In this document: piece by piece, positions 54,358 through 64,000 of the stretch
How the letters are laid out: every line of letters starts with the position of its first letter
Position numbering within the stretch: the stretch's first letter is position 1
NCBI GenBank assembly: GCA_018466975.1
Contig: CM031562.1
Location: 2,914,001-2,978,000, forward strand
Direction of reading: 5' to 3'
From: Sparassis latifolia
Taxonomy: Eukaryota > Basidiomycota > Agaricomycetes > Polyporales > Sparassidaceae
Length of the DNA: 64,000 nt
The notes under the pieces: model-generated
Told to the model about the DNA's origin: nothing
What the model saw: only the letters and a program-made list of their open reading frames with translations
The model's database searches: none
Position numbers and translations under genes: made by a program

Positions 54358-55413
54358 ATGAGCCCCCGCTTTCCTCCCGAACTCCTGGACACGTTCGTGG
54401 ACTAATGTTTCCACGGCCCCGCCAGTCTCAAGGCACTTTCTCTGGTATGCGCCGCCATCGCGTATTATAGTCGGCCCCTTATGTTTCGTGGCATTACCGT
54501 GGGAGGCGGTGACGAGAGCTACGACGATTTCAGCAATTTTGAAAGATGGCACGTCACTCGACCACCTACCAGAAATGTGGTCGTTGATTAGACGCTTGGG
54601 TTTGAGCGGTCATGCCTTGAAGGACGGAAATGTCGACTGTATGCCGTCTTCTTGTTCCGGCTTCCTTATGTCAACCCTGTCGAGGGTTCCCTCCATTCAG
54701 GTCCTGGAGCTGCAACATTTGGAGTATTCGATCAATCCCACTTCCGACGTGTTTTTGGCGACTTCGGATCATCGCAGCCTGGACAAGCTTTTCTTGCTCT
54801 CGGGCCATTTCGTATCAACGGAGGCCATGGTGGACTTCTTAGATCTATTCGGCTATCTGGAAACTCTTGAACGCGATATCGTTTCGCTACCTTCATGGAC
54901 CAGGATGATGCGCTTTCAGATGTTATACTGGACTTGCCAGCCTTCCTGGTGTATGCGATCTGAAGAGTCAATCGTACGGAACAGGTGAGACATAACAGCG
55001 GAGTAGATATTATTTGTGATGTTTACGCGGATCGTCCACCTTCTCCGTGTTGATAACTCCAAAGGTCAAACGGCGAAGGCTAAGGCCAGCCGCTCTAAGA
55101 AGTCGGCCAAGAGCTATCGCATCCGAGTTGAAGCACTCGAAGCCACTCACATGGATTGCCTGCAGGGTCTCGACAAAAGGTGTGGCCGCCAATAGGACGC
55201 ACAAAAGCCCAGCGTGTCTTCTTGCAGAAAGACGTTATTCAGATCCAAGATGAGAGAACATATTTGAAGGACCATGCGCCGTATCCGCTTGGTGAAGGAT
55301 ATCTGGAGGAGGATCTGCAGTGCTGGGACTGGGAACGCGCGGGGATCGTCTTGTCTCAGTTCCCCTACCTCAAAACTTTTGACCTTGACTACGTAGGATC
55401 GCACCCGGCGTGA
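54358..55413 (+). pseudogene. F-box gene with stop and frameshift
   Basis: ATG 54358 starts an F-box (SPRFPPELLDTFVD, then CFHGPASLKALSLVCAA), but a TAA at 54403-54405 interrupts it after 15 codons. The frame later shifts between FERWHVTRP and LPEMWSLIRRLGLSG (about 54545-54580). The LRR-type body (LSRVPSIQVLELQHLEYSIN, then LDKLFLLSGHFVSTEAMVDF) continues to 54988. A terminal piece (IVLSQFPYLKTFDLDYVGSH) ends at 55413. The sequence between these is decayed. The intact F-box gene 0.7 kb downstream has similar organisation. Confidence 0.7.
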
Positions 55414-56117
55414 ATGACTTGCATCTCGCGAGAGTGAAGCCGCTGCTTCCCGAGTGTCTCAAAGTCACCCGTGACAAACTTGGCCAGCCGCACGATTAAA
55501 TCTGCTGCCTGTGGCAGGGGAAAATTATTCATGCGGAAATCTAGGGAGACTCTAAGTGCGCTCAACGTTGACATCGTCGTCGTTTACTGAACAAGCCTCG
55601 TTTTTTGGAGGCGTGTTGGAACCCAAGGAACGCAGTAGCCTCCTGGTGTCCTTGATTTACTCAGATATAGTGCGCTTAATTCCTATAATTCATGTATGGA
55701 GTCCCTCATCCGTTTGATTGTATGTTAAAGAATACACCCGAGACAACCCCCCTAGTAAGTATCAGATGCATATGGCCGTGCCAGCATCTGAGATGGTGCC
55801 GCTGCCATTACGGTGCGCTCGACATTCTTGCCTGTATACTCTTAGGAAATATACTGGACAAAAAAGGACGGTGGTGAAGCCTTCCGCGAAGTTCACCGCG
55901 TGCAACGACTTAGAAAACAAATTGAAAGCGTGACGCTTGAGAGCCACAACTGCACGTGATCGCGTTTGGACCGCCACTCGACACTTGCACTTCAACTTCA
56001 TCCACTGCCACAGGCACAGGCCAGGCTTACAGAACTTCCTCATAATTCAGAGTGTGCCGTGCGGCCCATAATTCCCTAATATTTTGCCACTCTCCGAACG
56101 CCAGGACCCAGGATAGG
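55414..56117. other. Intergenic
   Basis: No gene is recognised between the F-box pseudogene and the next F-box gene. Confidence 0.5.
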
Positions 56118-57366
56118 ATGATGATACGCCGCCTTTCACTCGAGATCAACGAAATGATCGTCTCGCAATTACTCCATGACAAGGCCAGCATCGCATCGTG
56201 CGCTTTGGTGTCGCGCAACTGGAATTGCTTTGTCCGACATCGACTATTCGAAACCATCCAGGTCAAAGAAACCGCGGATGGATTTTGCGCGTTCATGGAA
56301 TTTCTGGAGGCGTCGCCACACATTCTGCCACGCGTACGGACCTTAGGCTTGATAGGCAAGCACCCGCGCCAGACTTCGTCTCTTTGCGTGCACGTTCTCG
56401 CGTGCATTCTCTCGAGACTGCCCAATCTGCGCGAAGCGAGCTTGACTGACGTGAAGATCCCGAGCCATTGTTCTTGTGCTTCGTCCTGGTGCCCTGAGGA
56501 GCTGCTCGTAAACCTTGAACACCTCCATCTCAGTCGTATCTGGTTCACGTCACCTAAAGTCGTCGTGGATTTCTTCGCTCTCTTCTCTGAACTGGACAGA
56601 TTGTCCCTGCACCACTGCGGCTGGATGGACGTGTCCTTTGCTGGCACCCGGGACGCTTTGATGAAAGGTCTTCTCTCGCGGCTCCGATTGCACTCCCTCC
56701 AGATGGACTATTTTTTCTTGAACACGCTAGAACATTTCTTGTGCGAGTTTCTTTCGAGGACTCGATCTACCGGTACGCTGCACACAGCAACGGTGAGCTT
56801 CTATGACTACGATGCTGTGACGGCCTTTGGGAAGTTACTGTCAGACGTGTGTCCGAATATTCGCCACCTCAGGCTGCATTTGCCTATGGAAAATGCGCCC
56901 AATGGTGAGTAGCAGAAGGATTCTTCGAAACTACTACTAATAACTGTCTTTATCAGACAAGGAGACCCGCATTTTGTCATCACGTCTAGACATCCGTTAT
57001 CTTCTCTTAACCAAACCGGTACACTGGGACATCGATTTCGATCCGCTCGCGCTCGTACGTGAGATCCTTGAAGACGTTAGCTCCACCCTCCGCAGCCTTA
57101 CCCTCCGGCTCAGATGCTACACTTACTGCGACGTGAGTAGCGTGCTCGCCGGATTGGAATACAATATGCACTGGGGAGCGTTGTCGGAGATACTGTACCA
57201 GTTCACCGAGCTCAAAGTCCTGTCTCTCGAGTTTGAACGCGACGGATTCTGGCCGGCGGATCTGGACAATGACAGCTGCCGCGATCTGGTGGAAGCAATC
57301 ATCCCTAATTTCCTTAAGCAAGGCGTGTTTCGCTGCTCGTTCGCGAAGGGCAGGCTGGATCTGTAG
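56118..57366 (+). CDS. F-box/LRR protein, intact
   Basis: This is a predicted SCF substrate receptor. ATG 56118 is chosen because the F-box starts right there: IRRLSLEINEMIVSQLLHDK, ASIASCALVSRNWNCFVRHR, LFETIQV. LRR-like strands follow: LPRVRTLGLIGKHPR, LPNLREASLTDVKIP, NLEHLHLSRIWFTS, LDRLSLHHCGWMDV, LRLHSLQMDYFFLN. A single phase-1 intron (about 56905-56956) leads to DKETRILSSRLDIRYLLL, STLRSLTLRLRCYTY and LYQFTELKVLSLEFERDGFW, ending at TAG 57366. The length of about 398 residues is normal for the class. No lesion is seen. It neighbours Nup85 and a broken F-box gene. Confidence 0.82.
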
Positions 57367-58994
57367 GGGAGACTTTCATTGAGCTGAAGGATTTTTTGTC
57401 TGGCGTGAGTATGCCCAGCTTGTGTGGCTATCACCGTACTAACGAACCTCAGAATACCTGTAATTGAGAAGCAGCCACTCTTCGTAGCTTTGGGAAGGTA
57501 GACCGTTGTCCTGGCGGCTCAGAGTGATTTATGAGTCGCACTTGTATGAGTCTTCATGATGTTCCGTCGGAATGAATTGATTACTATGACTGTTCCCCTT
57601 CTCCCTTCCTCTCCATCTCTGATCCTCCTTCTAAGCTATTTACTTCTCAGAAAATATGTGAGTTGGGAAGTTCCTTGATGCCCGAGTCGTTCCAAGGAAA
57701 AGGCCAAGACCGCCACCGGCTTGGAGAATTAGGTGTGACGCGTGACTCCCAGCGTGACGATGTCGCGGCGGCCCGGGCCCGGGGCGACGCCAGCGATAAC
57801 TTGAAGATTCGGCAGACTAGCTATAGTGGTAGAAGGCGATGATTCGCCTTCCCCATCGCCTCCGGCCCCTTCATCAGCTCTTCACATTAATGAAGGCGAT
57901 CGCTCCTTCGCCATTCGCGCTCAATCTCATGGGACAGACAAAACTGAACCCATCATATGGCGTCGCCTCTGTTGTCAGCCGCTTCTCTCCCGCGCCCACG
58001 CTCTGTCTCTTTCCCCATCAACCAACGTCGTTCGCTACCTCCAGGCGCGGGCGGCCAACCTGCTCCTCTATGCGCGCCGCTACCCTGCCCTCATTTCGGT
58101 CTCGCTGCCTGCCTGTGACTGAACACAACCTCTGAATATGAACACCGCGTTACCCTACCTTCCCACCTCGCAACGCTACTCTCTCGATGGCCCAACAATC
58201 CCGAAGGTATTCCAGTGCAAAGGCAAGAACAATCCTTTGCACCGCGGCCTCTTCCGTCTCGTCGTAATTTTCTCCTTCTGTACGCATTATTTTTCATTAC
58301 TGTCTGCAAGCGTAGCGCGAAGGTCTCGATCCCGGAAGCTGTGCGCGTCTTAGGCCCCGCGAGCTCGGCTTTACGGGTTCTCCACCACAACCACCATGAA
58401 GACATGCGCGTCCGCAGAACATCCAGGCGCAGATCCCCTTATCGTTAATTCGCATGACAGTAACGTCCCGCCTAGCTACGAAGTTGATGAAGACGTGTAG
58501 TTTTTCCATCCTGACTGTAGAGATATACGCCCATCGCCACCATCACCTCCATACTCGTTTCCTGCCTCGGCATCAGGAGTACCTTGTGCCTTCGCAAGAC
58601 GCGATCTCTGATCAGTTCGCTTCACCAGGAGAGGATGGGCCTTTTACATCGCAACCAGTAGCACCGTCCGGGAACAAACTCAATAACGCTGACAGCGAGC
58701 CGGGTGCAGTGTTGATGTCCCCAAGAAGCAGTATCGCTGAGACAAGCCATACTAGCTCTTGAGAACGTCAACACTGTGCTCGGATTACTCCTGTATAGTT
58801 CTCTCTGTCGGAGCGAGTGAGCCTTGAAGCTTGATCCTCGGCAACTTCCTTGTCTCGGAAATGACATTTGAAAATTTGACTGGTGACTTCGTTGCAGAGA
58901 CCTTCGATCTTGCATACTCTCTTCTCAAATCCATCTATGGACAACAGAAAACCCACTGCCACCCAACAGAAACGTTATGTTCAACCCGCGCGTC
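57367..58994. other. No gene supported
   Basis: Frames at 57826-58140 and 58200-58450 are open but unrecognised. A short frame at 58396-58500 ends VPPSYEVDEDV and may be a C-terminal relic. There is no clear exon set. Confidence 0.35.
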
Positions 58995-59432
58995 TCAGTT
59001 TCCGATGTCTTCCGTCGTTTCATCCTCGGACTTGTTCTCTACCACTGGCTCTAAACCGTGCCCGTTAACCTCATGTATGCCGTTCATCCGTCTTGCCTGG
59101 CCATCGATTGGCAGATGCATTCCGATGCGCGCCTGGCATTGCTCGGGTTTCATCGTCATCACAATGCGTTGGTCAGGCAGCATTCTGGGCGAGCAGCCAG
59201 CATATTCCACTCGCGGCGCTTCACGGAGGCCCGGCGACTCACATCTCCGCGCACTCTCGCGCAGTCGTGCGGGAACGGCTTGTGGTATTTGCTTAGCAGG
59301 TAATTCGCGCCATTGCAGTCGATCTGGCGAGCGGGATGAGAGTGCTGGTGTCCAGGCCCGCAGCAGAGCTCACGTAGTGCCGCTGGGTGGGAACCCGCTG
59401 CATTCGACGTAGGTGACGAGGTGGTAGCACAT
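58995..59432 (-). pseudogene. Decayed copy of the small Cys-rich gene
   Basis: It aligns with the three-exon gene at 61510-61937: the same ATG context (MCYHLVTYVEC), the same intron positions, an IDCNGANYLLSKYHKPFPHD exon and the MLPDQRIVM exon. It differs by a 10-nt shortening of exon 1 that shifts the frame. Two cysteines in exon 2 are lost (NC to NY, NEC to RVR) and the exon 2 length changes from 83 to 81 nt. The third exon is longer and acidic. It is unlikely to make the family protein. Confidence 0.6.
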
Positions 59433-61509
59433 CTCGAAGAGGTCGAGGGCGGAGGAAGAGAGCGTAGTGCGCGATGCGGTGGGTGCGGTCAGGGCGTGGG
59501 TATTGTTTTGCATTACTGTGGTCTGATCCTATCCGCACCTATTGTCGCAGGGACTTCCGTTTGCGTGCACGCGTCGTTGATTATGGGCCTTACCTCTGCG
59601 GCGGTCCGACCAGGCGGATACCAAGAAGGTAAAACCCTGAGTTGATCTGCAGATCGCTGGTCCACCTAATCTGGAATCCACCGGAACTACAGTTTTTGGT
59701 GCGTCACTTCATGGTGCTCGGTTCGTGTCGAGGCCGTTGAACTCATGATCGACTCCTGATAAATTGCGTTTCTCCAACTTGGTGGTTGAAATCTGACTTG
59801 TTGGCGTGTCTGTTTGGTGCATCCTCATAATTATTGCTGTAGTCGTTTTCTGACGAATAACATAGACTCAGTCGTATGTGAAACGAGCGACTGGCAGGAC
59901 TCTGAGGTGAATTTGCCAGAGGGCGCACTACTCCTGCTAATGCAATTCCTCGCCGAATGGACGCTGCATGATATTGCTCAGCATCTGGAAGTGGCTTCCG
60001 GGAGCTGCGTAAGTGGCAAATCAAGCGGTGGCGCTCGGACGCTGCTGTTGAAGTCGACATATACATATTATGCAAGTACATACCACCATTCACGACCGTG
60101 AAGTTTTCTTCCTTTTATTTGCTCAGGCGTGGCGGAATCTAATCTCAACTGATATCATGACCCGACCGTGTCCTTGTTGAAGGTACGCCTTCTCTGCCGC
60201 AGAATTGGATTGTGACAGTGCATATTTACTTATATGCGCACTGGAGAAGACCAGGTATAGGGCCCTAGTAGCGTCGCCCAAATCATGTTGCTGCAACCCC
60301 CTTCCGAGACAATTGACAGCGTCGGACGACCCGCTGTCACTCTGTAATTGTGCCGCTACGTGTCGGGGGTGAGTCTTTATCATCTACTCGGTGGCATGCG
60401 CATCGCGGACAGGACTGAGTTTCACTCTATGGTACATGCCTCGGAATCCCCTCTTCTGGGCCATTCTTCGAATTCGTTCGACGGCTAAGTATCTCTGAAG
60501 CCAAGGGGCTAAAGAGTCTACTGACAGGCCACCAGAAGCCTTTGATTCGTCTCTCGTCCCTTGCCTTGACGACATGGTTTGTCCAGGTCGCGGAATTGTG
60601 CATTGACAATATTGGAGCGCAATTAGCGTTCTCTTGTTCTTTATTTTTACCAAGATTGCCACTTTCTATCTGAACAACTGCATCCTTCCGTCCGGCTCGT
60701 TGAGCTCTTGCTCGTGTCCTTGCTTCTGCTGGGCACACTGACGACGTACGATGTTGATGGGGGGAAGCGTCCCAATAATTTCCACTCTGGAGAGCGTCTC
60801 ACATGGACTCAATACTTCACCGCCACGTCACTCTGTCCTCAATCTCAACGCGGAGTTCACAAATACACATCTCCTTGATTGGTTTAGGGCAGTCCTTCCA
60901 TCTCTGAAGTCTCAATCCACGGTTTCGTTGGTAGTGACTTATTCTGGACACGTGCTGCGCCGCCGACCTGAAGCGGGGAGGACTTCTCGGAACTTGTGAA
61001 GATTTTTTTGCCGAGTTATTGTAACGGGAAGCTTATGTGCAGTTATTGTTCATGCCTTGGGACAAGATAACAGGGTGTGTTGTCTTCAATTTTCACCGTG
61101 CGCAGATACAAAGCCATTGATAAAACTACAGGCGGTACGAAAAAGACAACTTTTGAATCACCATCTTCGACTCTAGACTATGTTGCTCCAACTTCAACTC
61201 CGGAAGCAATAGAAGAGGTCAACAACTCCTAGCCTGTGATCAGGAACACACATCGCTTCTCTTTGTTAGTCTCCCCGTTGACAGTGCATTCATTACGGTG
61301 CCTGACGTTGGTCAGATTCCCCCGACCCGCTCAGCGGCCGCTGTTAGGTAATACACAGGTTGTGTGCATTCGTCGTTCGTGCGCGGGATGCCGTCGCAGC
61401 TCAAGCAGTCATCGCACTTGCAGCTCGCATCTGCTCTCAAAGGATTAGGTGGATTTCATTTAGAGTACATGTCATGAAAGGCGAAGGGCACGTGGTCCAC
61501 CACTATGCG
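59433..61509. other. No complete gene; one LRR-like fragment
   Basis: A plus-strand frame at 60751-60999 (LMGGSVPIISTLESVSHGLN, then TNTHLLDWFRAVLPSLKSQS) resembles the C-terminal part of an F-box/LRR protein but has no upstream partner. The rest is unrecognised. Confidence 0.3.
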
Positions 61510-61937
61510 TCACTCAGAACCTCTGTCTGTGGTTTCTGCTTCGCTCTCTGAGCCAGAGTGTCCGCTATTGATCTGCCTCCCCCTCACACTGTCTCCAGTG
61601 GACGATGGGTCGATCCCGAGACAAATATGACAAGGCTCTCGCACCACGTTCATCACGATACTCTGGTCAGGAAGCATTCTGCGAATCGCTGAATTTAGTG
61701 ATTTCCTCCAGCGCCCCGAAACAATTTCTGTACTCACATGTCATCACATTCATTGGCGCAGTCATGAGGTATCGGCTTGTGGTATTTACTTCGTCTGCAA
61801 TTCCCACCGTTGCAGTCTATCTAACGCATTTGTTGGATTAGGACACGTCTATAGTTGGGAGAGCTCACGTAGTGGCGTCGGGTAGGATACTGGTGAGCAC
61901 AGCCGTACTCTATGTACGTGATCAAATGGTAGCACAT
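61510..61937 (-). CDS. Small Cys/His-rich protein, three exons
   Basis: I do not recognise a named family. ATG 61937 gives 106 residues over three exons (introns of 48 and 59 nt, GTGAGC...TTAG and GTGAGT...GCAG, phases consistent). The sequence runs MCYHLITYIEYGCAHQYPTR, RHY, IDCNGGNCRRSKYHKPIPHD, CANECDD, then MLPDQSIVMNVVREPCHICL and a hydrophilic Ser/Glu-rich tail to TGA 61510. The eight cysteines (2, 13, 26, 31, 44, 48, 67, 70) and several histidines, ending in a CxxC, look like a zinc-binding mini-domain. There is no signal peptide, so it is probably intracellular. The degenerate copy 2.5 kb away shows that the family duplicates locally. Preservation of the frame and splice sites here suggests function. 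Confidence 0.6.
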
Positions 61938-62555
61938 ACTACTTATAAGACGAAGCGGGACGAGTCAACCACGGTCGATGGATGATGCATTTCCCCCCGT
62001 GGATGTTTCGTCGCTTTTATACACCTACGCGGCGTCGAGTTGTTCCATTTCGCGCCATACTCCTGGTCATGTGCGAGACCCAGCAAGCTGCAGTGACCTC
62101 GGCGGGTGTGGAAAGGCTGTCTGTGTACCGCGAGAGCCTAGTGCGAGGCGAGCCGTGCTGCGTCTGCCTTACACACGATCGCTATCTTGTCGACCTGCGC
62201 CTCCGAAGGGTGTGGTAAGGAAGGGTGCACAAGATCTAGAGCGATTTCACCGTTCGTGGTTCCCGCGCAGAGAAACACGAATCCCGCAGCGGAGGCTAGA
62301 ATGCTTACAGACCGCCTCCCCGCTGTTATTCCGAGTTATATATCGGGTAATGTGCTGTTGTCATTGTCAAGGCTTCGCCAACCTCTGCAGTACCGCCTGA
62401 AATATATGTACAGGTAGCAGCACAATATGCATGATAAAATGACAAGAACATGGAATCATCGATAATGGTTGATCGCGCACCATCTGCGCGAGAGAAATCT
62501 ATCAAGACGGACGAGGCGAGCATCCATATGAAGCCGATCTGACACCCTGGCGGAC
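61938..62555. other. Intergenic
   Basis: This is the promoter region of the Cys-rich gene and the 3' flank of the next gene. No further gene is seen. Confidence 0.45.
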
Positions 62556-63963
62556 TCAACCCTCTTCGACAGAGATATCGGCCTCGTCGTCGTCATCTAG
62601 TGGTATGAACCGCTTGCCTTCGGGTCGCTATTGATCCCCGACGAGTTTACAATAGTCAGGAAACAGGGAGCACGCAAGGGAAACTGCAGACGCACCACTG
62701 ACGGTGCCTGTAGCAAAGTACGACGATCTTTGAGGCTCAGAATCTTGCTCACGGGAGTGGACACAGAGTTTGGTGCGATGGTAGGAGCGGGCTGTGCGAA
62801 GAACGAGGACGCGGTCATCACTTCGTCCTGCAGTATGGTGCGCCGAAGGAAGGTGTGAGATGTTGGGCTTGAAGCGTGTTGGAAGAGACCTGGGGCTGGG
62901 CTCGCTGATCTGATGCGCCCGCCCCGGACATTGGCCTTGACTCCAGAGCAGCGGCATGGGACGTACAGCGGTGAAGAGCTTCAGGAACGTTGCCCGATGT
63001 GGGAGAAGATGGCATACTGCTGAGAGGGCCAGTCGCCTCCAGCTGGAGGACGCCTTGCATAGCGGGAAGGCAAGGGACAGAAGCGGTCATATTGGGAAGA
63101 TGAGCAGAGGGTCCAGAAGCATGCTGTAAGGTGGGAGGCATGGAAATTTCGGGCATTTTCGACGGAGCTTCAAACGTAGGCGATGGATCCAGCAGTGAGC
63201 ATCCTACTGATCGCACGAGCGTCGCAGGTACGGGTGCGTGTGGGCGATAACTTGCGGAGCGTGAGAAAGCAACACGATCAGAAGTTGCGTACTTTGAGTG
63301 TGCAGATCCGTGGCCAGGAGTCTCAGGGAAATTCGAAGTATGACCAGCGGACATGGAAGAGAGACGATTTAGACCGGTGGGACGGAGAACAACACGCGGC
63401 ACTCGGCGAGGAGTCTGGGACGCATCCTGAGGTGTGATGACAGAAGGTTTAAAGCAGCCGAGAGCAGGGGCTATACTCTCGGGTGAACGGCGGATAGCAT
63501 TGTGGCGAGTATGCATGTCAACGGGCAGGTGTGGCAGAGCATGAGATCCAGAGACGTTCAGATAAGCGGACCGAGTGAAAGACCTTCCAACGAAGCTATC
63601 AGCACGCCGATTATCAAGCGTATGGGTCACCCCTGCAGCGTCAGCATCAAGTCGACGCTTTTTCCTCTGGTGGAGGTCTTCAGATGGAGATGACAGAGAG
63701 TGTTCGTTATTTGATTTCGGAGTAAGTGAGATCACTTGCAAGTTCCGCTTCGGACTATGGCGACGAGAAGTTGCCGGAGACAGAGCATCTGAGAGGCGAC
63801 CAGGGCACTTGTTATCACGAACGGCGTCTTTGATGTTATTCTGAGCGTTCTGGATGTGGAGGGGAACCGATTGCAGTAGAGGAAGAATTGGAGTGAGTGC
63901 TATTAGTATCTTCCCTTGCTGATCTTGCAACGTTTGTAGAGCCTGCGACTGGGTTTGATTGAG
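62556..63963 (-). CDS. Unknown protein, 3' part of a gene leaving the window
   Basis: I do not recognise the family. The visible part begins at an acceptor (TATAG at 63964-63968) with LNQTQSQALQTLQDQQGKIL, IALTPILPLLQSVPLHIQNA, then QNNIKDAV, a helical, coiled-coil-like segment. A long disordered Ser/Pro/His-rich region follows, including a basic stretch (HQRKKRRLDADA) that could be a nuclear signal. Two short final exons give DEVMTASSFFAQPAPT, VSKILSLKDRRTLLQAPS and RPEGKRFIPLDDDDEADISV, ending at TGA 62556. It is probably a nuclear protein. The 5' exons lie beyond position 64000. Confidence 0.55.
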
Positions 63964-64000
63964 CTATAACATGAGGGGAATGTTGAATCCACGAGGCAAG

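Noticed and set aside
1..64000. CRISPR arrays, prophage, bacterial operons
   Set aside because: The sequence is eukaryotic throughout. No spaced identical direct repeats of CRISPR type and no ribosome-binding-site-spaced operons were seen.

Overview
The window is nuclear DNA of a filamentous basidiomycete, most likely an Agaricomycete (mushroom or wood-decay lineage). The evidence is: genes split by many GT-AG introns of about 40-70 nt; many BTB/POZ and F-box/LRR genes and relics; a seven-transmembrane gene of the basidiomycete DUF6534 type; a pepsin-like protease with a GPI-like tail; a CRH-type GH16 enzyme; and a divergent H3-H4 histone pair with introns. There is no bacterial, organellar or viral backbone. 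Coordinates for multi-exon genes are the span from start to stop; splice sites were read by eye.

1-19 kb is gene-poor and full of relics. It holds F-box/LRR fragments (0.3-2.0 kb), a dead copy of a mitochondrial-type rhomboid protease (3.7-5.3 kb), a BTB gene with an in-frame stop (5.4-6.5 kb), an intact F-box/LRR gene (6.9-8.5 kb), two further BTB relics (10.0-10.6 and 14.6-15.3 kb), one intact BTB gene (12.4-13.3 kb), an inverted-repeat MITE-like segment (15.4-15.85 kb) and an intact 14-exon type I metacaspase (16.06-17.84 kb). 19.06-24.26 kb is a complete-length but stop-ridden Ty1/copia retrotransposon, with 5-bp target duplication AGTTC, a half-tRNA-iMet primer binding site and a polypurine tract.

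24.9-31.8 kb carries two more rhomboid genes, one with GC-AG introns and one intact, on either side of an intact secreted aspartic protease. 32-57 kb is the conserved core: a Dcr2-like phosphatase divergent from mitochondrial ribosomal protein uL23m, an uncharacterised proline-tailed protein, an LRR protein, a GH16 cell-wall enzyme, the DUF6534 membrane protein, a frame-broken second aspartic protease, the H3-H4 pair, nucleoporin Nup85 and two F-box genes (one broken). 57-64 kb returns to sparse sequence. It holds a small Cys/His-rich three-exon gene, a decayed copy of it, and the 3' part of an uncharacterised gene running off the right edge.

The main themes are local duplication followed by decay (rhomboid, BTB, F-box, aspartic protease, Cys-rich gene) and a sharp contrast between conserved housekeeping genes and a turnover-prone accessory flank. 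Single-base frameshifts in otherwise conserved genes (histone H4, aspartic protease 2) may be real or may be assembly errors.
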